A DNA stretch of 12,628 nucleotides from Gymnopilus junonius (taxonomy: Eukaryota; Basidiomycota; Agaricomycetes; Agaricales; Galerinaceae). Position 1 is the first letter of the stretch; each line of letters opens with the position of its first letter. A program made the translations under genes and the position numbers. The DNA lies in the NCBI GenBank assembly GCA_015501075.1, contig JADNYJ010000807.1, positions 1 to 12,628 on the forward strand, read 5' to 3'. A model generated the notes under the pieces. The model was not told where the DNA came from and ran no database searches. It was given only the letters and a program-made list of their open reading frames with translations. Shown here one piece after another: positions 1-7,902 of this stretch.

Positions 1-1615
1 ATCTATGTTCAGTTGTCGATCTAGTTCCATCGCGAGTTCCAAATCCTTGAGCTCCTGCTCTCTTCTTTTCCTTGCTTCATCTTCTGCCTGTTTTAGCGCT
101 TCGAAATGTGCAATATTAGGCAATGGAGTCGTGGACTTCGGTGGAGACGACCAAGTACTCTTCGAAACGGGGGATGTTTCAGGGGGGAGTGGTAAAGGCG
201 TCTGATATCTCGCTTGCAGGTAAGGATCTCCTTCTGCGGTGGAAGGGCGTTGATTGTACCAGTATGACGACTGCTGACGATCAGGTAGCAACGGCCCTGG
301 AAAAGCGAACTGCCCAAGGGAAGAAGGAAGGGGAGTAGATTCCTGTCGCCAGATCACAGGTTGACCGTCAGGTGGTGAACTATATCCTACGTACGGACCT
401 TGAACTGGTGTAGAACCTGTAGAATTGGAAATAGATCCAGATGCCGACCCGATGTATGGGTTAGGAGATTGGGTAGAAGATCCACCGCTACCTATATACG
501 GATTTGAGGACAATCCTTGAGGTAGGCTTATGTACGGATTGGCAGGACCGACATGAAGATGATGGGAAGGTGGCGAAGAGGAGGGATTACGAGTATGGCT
601 AAATTCATTCTGTTGTGGGCGCAGGATAGATCTGGGACCTGAGGACGTCGAGGGAGGCGAACCATTTGGCGGCCCTGGCCCTGGCCGTAGTATCGTTGGT
701 AGAACAGCCTGGCCATGCTGCTGCGAATTCTGTCCTGGCAAAGGAGCCGTCAATTTAGAACACGCGACATTTGTAGACATTTGCACCTGGTCTACCTTTC
801 TGAGAAGACTCTGCAGCATGGGTTGGAATTAAGCTAGCAGGAACAGCATTCGGCCCAGAATTGAGGACAGGTTTCTGTAAGCTATGTTGTTCGTTTAACC
901 GCGATGACGGTGGATAGGGTCCATATACATAGTTGGAAGATTGATCAGGTGGTCGGCTAACCGGCGGACGTGAAAGACGCTCGGCGGGCGACAATTTTGA
1001 AGGCCTCCTGGAAAGACCGATGCTCTGGTTTTGCACAACAGAAAGGAGCTTGTTGGCCGCTGAAGCGTGTGAGGGCGGTGGCGCGTTGGTATAGTAAGTC
1101 ATTTCTAAATAGATGTCCCCGCGCTGGACGCCATCGATTTCGAGCGGAACCCAGTCTAGTCGCCAGATACATTCAGCGTTCAGTCAAAAGGCCATCCAAT
1201 TGGCGAAACTTGCCATCAAATTCGCCCGTCTGCAACGTCTGAGTAATATCAAGGATACCTTTACCCATCAAATCCTCTGATCGCGGTTCCTGGGAATAGC
1301 ACGCTACTTCTAATGTCCTAAACTTTGCCGAGGTGCTCTTCATTACAGGAAATCGGACTTCCCCATCCCATTCGGGGTGCTGGCCCCCTTTGATGTCGAC
1401 AGGCGTGCGTTTATGGGCGCCTATGGTAGATGAGACATGCTAACGCTATTTGGTAATCAAAGATTAAACATGCCATTTAACGTGGCTTGAGCAAACACGT
1501 CTGATTTTCGGAAAGAATGCTTGTCGTTCAGATTCCTCGCTTTAAGTAGAACAACGATTAGGGTGCCAAGCTCGGATTCTTTGTCATTCGGACTAGCTGG
1601 CAGAGGTTTGGACAT
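1..1615 (-). CDS. C2-domain protein with proline-rich tail, Inn1/Fic1-like (3' end outside window)
   Basis: Spliced model, minus strand: exons 1615-1474, 1420-1214, 1155-796 and 734-1 (open), giving about 481 residues with all phases consistent. Residues about 16-136 form a C2 domain: strand 1 GTLIVVLLKARNL, then SDVFAQATLNG, GGQHPEWDGEVRF, LEVACYSQE, DLMGKG and a closing strand DWVPLEIDGVQRGDIYLEM. The rest is low-complexity, rich in Pro, Ser, Gly and Gln, with PxxP stretches such as RPPVSRPP and PLPLPPETSP. It has several NPYI/GPYV motifs and ends at the window edge in a charged helix (FEALKQAEDEARKRREQEL). In yeast Inn1 and fission yeast Fic1, a C2 domain plus PxxP tail acts in cytokinesis by binding SH3 proteins at the division site. 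The same role here is inferred from architecture. The first two introns have GC donors (see separate entries). The start is the first ATG before the C2 strand. Another fungal C2 protein family cannot be excluded. Confidence 0.85.
372..554 (-). repeat. Imperfect NPYI-type repeats in the C2 protein tail
   Basis: In the tail of the C2 protein, read on the minus strand, NPYI occurs three times, followed by S or G. A GPYV copy comes later and a YGPYP-like copy earlier. Copies are roughly 14-25 residues apart, each flanked by Ser/Gly/Pro. They look like degenerate linear-motif repeats in a disordered tail. No function is assigned. Confidence 0.6.
735..795 (-). other. GT-AG intron 3 of the C2 gene
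   Basis: A 61 bp intron, donor GTAGAC, acceptor TTGCCAG, with a possible branch sequence TTGAC. Without removing it the frame stops after KCRVF. With it, the Pro/Ser-rich tail continues without a stop to the window edge. Confidence 0.8.
1156..1213 (-). other. GC-AG intron 2 of the C2 gene
   Basis: A 58 bp intron with donor GCAAGT, the best-known GC donor form, and acceptor ACTAG. It joins ..TGEFD to DWVPLEIDG.. in phase 1, the expected last strands of the C2 domain. The alternative GT four bases downstream leaves the wrong frame. Confidence 0.8.
1421..1473 (-). other. GC-AG intron 1 of the C2 gene
   Basis: A 53 bp intron with donor GCATGT and acceptor CCATAG. Splicing here joins ..ATLNG to AHKRTP.. 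and restores the C2 fold in phase 1. The only nearby GT (in ATGTTT) gives the wrong frame with every usable acceptor, and reading through meets a stop after NGMFNL. Confidence 0.75.
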
Positions 1616-1912
1616 TGGATGAACAGAAAGAAAGAGTAAGAGGAGATAAGGAACTCAGGCATGCGTCCCAGCGACACCTTATGAGAGTAAGATACGAGCA
1701 GGAATCTGTGCTGACTACCGATGCTGTGTGGAAACAGGATCTACATAAGAGTCCAACCAGTCTGATGTCAACGGAGGAAGTGATGACATTTCTAAATTCT
1801 CACGTATGATTAAGTATCCTAAAACATAGCCGACTTCTGCAATCGATCTGATGCATCTACTACTCGACATTCATGCGTCATAAAATTTAAGCAAATAATC
1901 ATAATATTCTTG
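1616..1912. other. Intergenic region between the C2 gene start and NIS copy A end
   Basis: About 300 bp that should hold the promoter of the minus-strand C2 gene and the 3' end of copy A. It is AT-rich toward copy A, with TTTAAG and AATAAT-type stretches near 1880-1905 that could serve in 3' end formation. No convincing gene, RNA or repeat was seen. The plus-strand ORF at 1615-1809 has no recognisable family feature. Confidence 0.5.
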
Positions 1913-4088
1913 CTAGTCAACAATGTGTCCTTGCTGGGGTCTTAACTGGATGAGATTGGGATACGGACTATAGATCATCTGCCAGTGAAAAATAGGTTAG
2001 AATCAGAACAATAAGTGTCAGGTTTCGACAAGCCACTTACATCTCGATATGAGTCGCGCATTCGCATTCTCATCAAACATTTTGAGTTGACGGTATGACT
2101 GTTCGGATTTATCCACACATCCCAAGCAGGATGGTGACGAGGAATTGCCACTTCCATGTATTTCCTGAGTATCGCCCAGCCGAGACCGTTGTAGTGGAGT
2201 CCGAGCAACCTGATGAGACGCTGGATGTGGTTATGGACAAATGTATGATAGAATTTTGGGAATGTTTCCTCTAAAGTATCCGTCGCCACGCAATGTCCAC
2301 GAAGGAACTGGAAGTCGACTCCCGTCGATTGACGCAATGTTGGTGGATGAATACGTAGTCCACCAAGGTCTCGAAGGACAAACCCAAGAAGTTCTCCCGT
2401 GGCGATATCAAAACGGGCAAGTACGTTTTGGGCGTGCGCTTCGAAAGCCACTCCATTCTTGATGAGAGCAGGTAAGAATGCCTCGCAGGCTATTCGGATA
2501 TACCTGAACACTTGTCAGCAAGAGTTTGGAACCACTTGATTATGGCACACATACGTGTCCAGAAAACGTGCACACTTTTCCTCAGTATCAAGCTCAAAGA
2601 TATATTGAACGGCGGCCACACCCCGTGGGGTGTTTGCATGGTCCGTTTCCAATAAGGCCGCACATACTATAAGAGCTTGACCATCGGGAACCTTGTATTC
2701 GTCCCTAATCACCGCTGTGAAATGCTTGGCTAATTCTGTTTCTTGTGTCCTATAAACTGCACTGCTTGTTTCAAGCTCAATGGAGAGTATCTCCGAATTG
2801 ATAGCTAGCTTTGGGACAATGTCGGCAGAGAATCGCGGTCCGAAATTCGCAGTAAAATGAGAAATAGTACGCAAAGACGATGAGATTTTCACGCCGACTG
2901 CAAGCTTGAGGGCTATGCCAGGGAAATTGGGTACAATAACCGTCCTTTCGAAAGGTGAGTGTTAGTGCAGGGTACGTTATGCCATGTCTCACCTAATGCT
3001 TGATTGTGCCAAAGCGGGCAGATTAATATGAGGACCTAGAACCTCGACGCCTTGAAACCTTGATACTATATTTTGGATTTGCAGCTCATGGACTGGCATA
3101 TAGACAAAACGCTCGTGGTCTATAGTAGTATCTCCGGCTTGCTTTGCGGCTTGGTCCACTAGTCCTGACTAATGCTCTGAAAATTCCCGAGCAGTTCTAT
3201 GTGACCAATTGGCACTCGAACAAATCGGATACGGGGATGGTACCAATCATAATCCAAAGAACCGCCATTTTCAGGTAACATTCTGGCCTATGCATCTGGC
3301 ACATGTTAGTGCAACTAGTAGGATAATGGACAAGATACTATTTACCGGGTGTGTTTGGATGGCCTGCGACGAGACTTTGTTCCCACTCAATAGCAGGAGA
3401 ATACAGATTGGGGCAAAGAGGAGGACTTTCATATGCGACAGCTGAAGGAGGTGTGATCATAATTCTAGAAAGGTCAAAGCTCAATATTTTTACTTACTCT
3501 GCCAAATAAGGGAACTCTGCATCTCTTGGCAATGATTTCGTGTAGAGCCTCAGATATCATGACGGTTTCAACAAACCTCTTCCACAGGGCGACTGGATCT
3601 GTAACCCGGCATAAGGACCCCCGAGCCGACAAATCCATGGTGTGGCTTGAGGTAGTTGAGTTATATTGATTGACCGAACTTGTCCTGACATTTGGTGATC
3701 GAGGTCCAGATCCGTGATGATGCACCTACATTGCAGTCCTCTGCTCCCACGTTCCCGAACTCATAAATAGATGGAAGCATATCTAAGGGGTCTACAAGAC
3801 CGACAAGTCGCCCATGCTTTAATATTTCTTCATCTTTAAGAACTGGAGAATGATGCAGAGTGATATCACATATATGTCGTCCGGATGGAAAGTGCGGAAA
3901 ACCTTGACGTCTTCCGAGATTGTGTGAGTGGAAAGAACCACAAGAAGTCCTGCAACTCCGAAGGACGGGTCGTTAACAGGAACATAGAATGCCCGAAGGA
4001 TCTGCTCTGTGACAAGGCAAGATATGAAGCGCGAGATCACTGCGAATGAGGCTCGTTCACGAGAAGATAAAAGGGGTGGAAAAGACAT
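1913..4088 (-). pseudogene. NIS siderophore synthetase copy A (IucA/IucC family), probably decayed
   Basis: A second copy of the NIS synthetase, aligned by eye to copy B. It starts at 4088 (MSFPPLLSSRERASF) and stops at 1913. The C-terminal half is clean: exons 2944-2555, 2503-2041 and 1978-1913 carry LRTIS, the motif NGVAFEAHAQNVLARFD, the strand GFVLRDLGG and YNGLGW. Intron positions match copy B (introns 3296-3345, 2945-2992, 2504-2554, 1979-2040; also 3442-3497), and the 463 nt exon has the same length in both. The N-terminal half has several breaks. One base seems missing near 3857-3862 before HHSPVL. A frame jump occurs near 3726-3750. The phase is wrong at the 3497 donor. An extra base at 3354-3356 turns GHPTHP into GHPNTP. 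Further jumps lie near 3270-3282 and 3158-3185. A stop follows at 3661-3663. If real, the adenylation half cannot be made. Sequencing error could explain one or two breaks but is unlikely for all. Confidence 0.85.
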
Positions 4089-4310
4089 TAAACGTCGATT
4101 AAAATCGATGACGTTGTGCTTTGAGGAAAAAGGTGTAAGACACAGTCTCGATGAATGGCCCTATTTCAAGGTTTAGTTGAAAGAAGGACTGGATCAAGAC
4201 ATGAGCAAACTGAAATGGGTATCCAGACAGCTCACCAACAAGTTGTAGTACGATTCCAAATCTAACGACCTCGAATGGTAGGGGAATCAGGCCAACACTA
4301 CGATCTGGAC

Positions 4311-4319
4311 CTTTATATA
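4311..4319 (-). promoter_or_regulatory. TATA-like box upstream of NIS copy A
   Basis: TATATAAAG on the minus strand, about 225 bp before the copy A start codon. It matches a strong TATA consensus. If used, it implies a 5' leader near 200 nt or an unseen leader intron. The GATA cluster lies just upstream of it. Confidence 0.45.
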
Positions 4320-4420
4320 TCTGAAACGTAACCACTTAAGGCTAACACGTTTGTCGTTGTTCGTTCGAATGAAATATGGGTTCTGTCGCAAGCAAGCCTT
4401 TTGAAGGCGACGATTCCTGG

Positions 4421-4562
4421 TTATCTGATAAAGAACACCGGTTATCTCCCATGGCAAACATGACGAAATCGGCCCGATAATCGGCTTTCGGAAAATTGTC
4501 TCACGATCCGGACCAATCCCATGATGCATGCGTACCGATTCAGGTTTATTTGAGGTTTATCG
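4421..4562. promoter_or_regulatory. GATA-factor site cluster with ATCTGATAA upstream of NIS copy A
   Basis: Five HGATAR cores lie in 142 bp: AGATAA (minus, 4421-4426) and TGATAA (plus, 4426-4431) sharing a base, then 4442-4447 (minus), 4475-4480 (plus) and 4557-4562 (minus). The first pair forms the palindrome TTATCTGATAA. It contains ATCTGATAA at 4423-4431, an exact match to ATCWGATAA, the extended site described for SreA-type iron-responsive GATA repressors. HGATAR is expected about once per 340 bp on both strands, so the density is high. Iron control of copy A is inferred. Confidence 0.55.
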
Positions 4563-5134
4563 ACGTTCGCCAGGTCACATAAGTATTGCTATTGCTGGAA
4601 GTGTTTTCAGAACATGTGGATTCGGCAGGACATAATATTCAGACCTCCAAGTTGATGTGGATGAAAGAAAAGGCAGCAACTGGAAATCGAGAAGCTGATG
4701 CATTATGCTGTTGGATTTATTTGGCTTGGATTTCAAATTTGAATGCTGACAAGATTTCTAAGTCAGCCGAGAAAGTAAGATAGTTGAGACGAACGATTAC
4801 TCGAAATTGAGTTCAACTGATTAATTTCATTAGCAAAAGGTGAAGAGTGTGTCGGCCGAGATGGGCTTCCGTTGCGCATGAGATGCTTCACATGGAATGG
4901 TGTAGTATGTAAGGCAGGATGAGCGAAGGAAAGAAGGTACGCTGAATTTAGAGGTTCTGTAGCTGCACAGCAACGAAATGGCCGGCATGCGCGTTTCGCC
5001 TTGCTTGAGGACTGTATGGTTGATGGTGGCAGTTTTCCGCAAAGCCAGAAATTTGAACTCCGCGGTTCTTGGAACTCGGCAGTCTTCGTCATTATTTACT
5101 ACACTTGCAATAACATATCCCTTATCAAGCTTAA

Positions 5135-7323
5135 TTACGTCTTCTTTAAGCGTGGTTCCACACCGTAGTAGTGGATGAGATTGGGGAAAGGACCGTGAAG
5201 GTGCTGGAAGCAAATTAGATATTTTCGTCTGCGCAGGAGCGGAAGGACTGACGAATCTATACATCGAAGACATTCTCATTCGCAAGAAACATTTTCCTGG
5301 GAGAGTCCTCCTATCTGGAGACAGCCACGCATCATTTAGAGGGTGGCCCCGAGGTATCTGTTGGCGAAGCTGATCGCGGACTATATCCCATCCAAGGCCG
5401 TTGTAATGGAGTCCGAGCACACGAATGAGCTGCTGGAAATGGTTGTGGATGATAGTGTGATACATCCTCGTGTACACGTCGTCCAGTGTGGGTGCTATTA
5501 TTGAATGGCCATCCAAGAAGTCCATGTCGATCCCTGTTGTAGCTTTTAGAGTCTCCAAATGGACACGAAGCCCACCAAAGTCTCGAACGACGAAGCCCTT
5601 CAGTTCCTTTGTTTTAAGATCAAACCGAGCAACGCAATTCTGGGGGTGACACTCAAAAGCCACTCCGTTATGAAGCATTGGTGGTAAAAATGCTTTCAAA
5701 AAAATTGTAACAAATCTGGGAAATTTAAGGCGAACGTAAATGCCCGAAGCAGCTTGAAATCTTACTTTTGGAGCCATTGCAATTTCTTTTCCTCTGTGTC
5801 AAGGTCAAAGATGCGGATGACGGCAGGCAAATGCCCACCCTGTCCTGCATGACCTTGCTCCACCAAGGCGGTGCAGACTATCAAGCGCTCTCCGCGGTCG
5901 TCGCTCATGTCCTCATGACATTCTCTTATGATCGCAGCGCAGTGCTTTGCAATCTCGCCATCTGGATGAGAATGCACAACACTTGCGAGCTCTCTTGCCA
6001 CGGTGACAATATTTCGATCCATGGTCAGAGTCGGAACCACTTGCGCAGAGAAACGTGGTCCAAGGTAAGCCGATTCTGGAGAAATCGTGCGGACAGCAGA
6101 AGTGAGCTTGACTCCCACTCCGAGCTTGAGATGGACGCCATGATAGGCATCTGGTACAATGACGGACCTTAAACCAATGAGTTAATTCTCGAAGCACAAT
6201 ACGCATGAGCACTGACTGAATACCTAAGGCTTTGCTGGGCAAGAAGCGGAAGACCAAATTCATCCGGGTAGATGTAAGCGTCAGGAAATTTGTCTTGAAT
6301 GTGGACGAGCTGAAGTTCGTGAACCGGTATAACTATCTGATCCGCTTTAACAGTCAAATCCTTCCCGGCTTTGCTGGAAGCCAATTTCAGGATAGGTAGA
6401 GTTAATCCTTCAAAATCGTATGTAGTCTTAACACTTTCTCTGGGTACTGAAATAAACCGGAGGCGAGGATGAAGAAGATCATAAGAACTAGGTGGATAAT
6501 CAGGAAGTGGTGGTAAGAAACAGCGCGTCTTGTGCATCTGTAGCAAGTAAGTTAGCACAATGTCTGGAAAAAAATAATGCGGAGATACAGGATGAGTAGG
6601 ATGACCTTCAACAATTGACTGTTCCCAAGCAATGCTGGGAGACATAAATGTGGGGGCATTCGGCGGATTCTCGTACGAATATGCTGCAATGAGAGTCAGA
6701 GCTTGTAGGTACTGCTTAATAACTACATACCTTGCCATCCAATGGAACTAGAGAACTCCCCCTCAATATCAAGACGTATTCTTCCATCTAAACTTTGTTT
6801 GGCTGCAAATTTATCCCAGATTGAAAGGGCGCGTGTGGATTTGTAGATATCATTCCTTTGCAAGTTGGCGAGTCCGTCTTTCTTCAAAAGATCTAGGAAA
6901 GTAGTGACAATTTCCACATGCTGAAACTGCCGTCAGAATCTCGTAGAAAGACAGAAAGTTCCTCTTTACTTCAGGCACTAAGGCATTAAGATGGACATCT
7001 GGACCAGATATTTGTATTTCGAAAACCAATGGAACCATGTCTAGAGGGTCCAGCAAGCTAATCCCCTTGCCGATGCCATCCAGGACGTCAATGGGTTCGA
7101 ATATAGGATCATGATGCAAAGGAGCAATGGCGAGGATATGATTCGACTGGAGAAGTGAAGCGTCTGAGGTCCTGTGGGTCAATATGACAGCAAAACCGGT
7201 GATATCGCCAATGCTTTCTTCAAGGGGAAGGTAAATTGCAGATACAAGAGATTCGGTAACAAGACATGATAGGATGCGCGCCGTAGTTGCAAACTCAGCG
7301 CGTTGTCGCGCTTTAGAAGACAT
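5135..7323 (-). CDS. NIS siderophore synthetase copy B (IucA/IucC family), intact
   Basis: Seven exons on the minus strand: 7323-6970, 6920-6731, 6683-6589, 6537-6224, 6167-5766, 5715-5253 and 5203-5135. All phases agree and give 628 residues, normal for the family (about 580-620). The start ATG at 7323 has A at -3. NIS synthetases adenylate a carboxylate such as citrate with ATP, then condense it with an amine or alcohol to build a siderophore. Motifs: WEQS.VEGHPTHP (about 203-213) followed by MHKTR, HPRLRF (about 236), IPVHELQ (about 283), VPDAYHGVHLKL and TSAVRT (about 340-345), all in the IucA/IucC domain. The C-terminal FhuF-like region has HNGVAFECHPQN (467-478), FVVRDFGG (493-500) and HYNGLGW. 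No signal peptide or membrane segment was seen, so it is probably soluble. Substrates cannot be read from sequence. The ABC exporter is divergent, 579 bp away. The final exon reads HLHGPFPNLIHYY, matching SPYPNLI in copy A. Confidence 0.93.
5204..5252 (-). other. Last intron of NIS copy B
   Basis: A 49 bp intron, donor GTCAGT, acceptor CTTCCAG. Removing it joins MYRF to HLHGPFPNLIHYY and a stop at 5135. Copy A has the equivalent intron (1979-2040) leading to MIYSPYPNLI and a stop at 1913. This shows that the long open frame running on to 4830 is not the real C terminus. Confidence 0.8.
6538..6588 (-). other. Stop-free 51 bp intron inside the NIS B active-site motif
   Basis: Donor GTATCT, branch GCTAAC, acceptor CTACAG. 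Its length is a multiple of three and it has no stop, so it is easily mistaken for coding. Removing it joins GHPTHP directly to MHKTR, giving the family pattern GHPxHPxxKxR. Copy A has an intron at the same place (3296-3345) that does contain stops, which supports splicing here. Confidence 0.85.
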
Positions 7324-7902
7324 TGTCAGCCTCAGTACTTGCTCGGCCAAAGGAGATACAGAGCTATCTGCTCAGTGCTGTCAACGATTATCAGCGGGCC
7401 GCCTGTCCCGGATCGTTTATTGAAACCACGTGTATGACCCAATCAAGTTGATAAAAGGTTGGCCAGTAGCTCACCAAGACTCAAGTTACGCGACCACAGT
7501 ACTATACATACTCATATCCTTCGAACTTCGGTATTATAAGCGCTGGCATGATACCAAATCTTTTACATGTATCGGATGCGGTTCCGTTCCGTGTGGAAAA
7601 TGGACCCATCCGGGTAGTCATCCGGCCGTGAGTTGCATGGAAATGTTGTTATCAATCGCCTTTAAAAAAAACTTGATCTAACTTTGCACTTAGACGATCT
7701 CACGCGAGCCCCATTGCATCCTTTTTTCCTGTCCTGAGATGTTGCCATTTCTAAGAAAAATTATACACGGTACCCTTGCGGACCCCAAAGGATTGTCTAC
7801 ACAATCAGCTGATGGCGTGCCGCGTTCCTTGCTTGTACAGCTATATAATCCTTGCATGAGGTCATACTGCTCATCGTTGCTCGCCCCTCTGCAAGTCGAT
7901 AG
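7324..7902. promoter_or_regulatory. Shared intergenic region between NIS copy B and the ABC transporter
   Basis: 579 bp between divergent start codons, so it likely holds both promoters. HGATAR cores occur at 7364-7369 (minus), 7388-7393 (minus), 7449-7454 (plus), 7649-7654 (minus) and 7897-7902 (plus). About 1.7 are expected by chance. A CACGTG E-box lies at 7427-7432. No exact ATCWGATAA was found here. No gene is supported; short ORFs at 7430-7681 and 7690-8001 have no recognisable feature. Confidence 0.5.
7842..7848 (+). promoter_or_regulatory. TATA box of the ABC transporter gene
   Basis: TATATAA lies about 55 bp before the ATG at 7903, a position that fits a core promoter with a short leader. 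Confidence 0.6.

Larger units (their letters stand above)
4089..5134. other. Spacer between NIS copies A and B
   Basis: About 1,045 bp without a supported gene. Toward copy A it holds a TATA-like box and a GATA cluster, listed separately. Short ORFs on both strands (minus 4099-4335 and 4287-4529; plus 4586-4783) show no motif I recognise and no link to the NIS family. Minus-strand readthrough past copy B's stop at 5135 also gives a long open frame down to 4830, but it is composition-poor and is not joined to the enzyme once the last intron is removed. Confidence 0.5.

Noticed and set aside
1615..1809. Plus-strand ORF of 64 codons beginning opposite the C2 start
   Set aside because: No recognisable motif, it lies in a plausible promoter region, and its length is expected by chance.
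3726..3750. A 25 bp intron in NIS copy A that would repair one frame break
   Set aside because: It is far shorter than any other intron here (41-62 bp) and below what splicing normally allows. Treated as a frame disruption.
4099..4529. Two overlapping minus-strand ORFs upstream of NIS copy A, one fairly hydrophobic
   Set aside because: They overlap the TATA-like box and GATA cluster, match no family I know, and cannot be spliced in frame to copy A's clear start.
4586..4783. Plus-strand 65-codon ORF in the spacer between the NIS copies
   Set aside because: No motif, no splice partner and no neighbour on that strand; left as unassigned spacer.
4830..5134. Long C-terminal extension of NIS copy B (open frame continues past 5135)
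   Set aside because: Removing the 49 bp intron 5204-5252 gives a short C terminus ending at 5135 that matches copy A (PFPNLI versus PYPNLI). The extension is low in family signal and ends beyond normal length.
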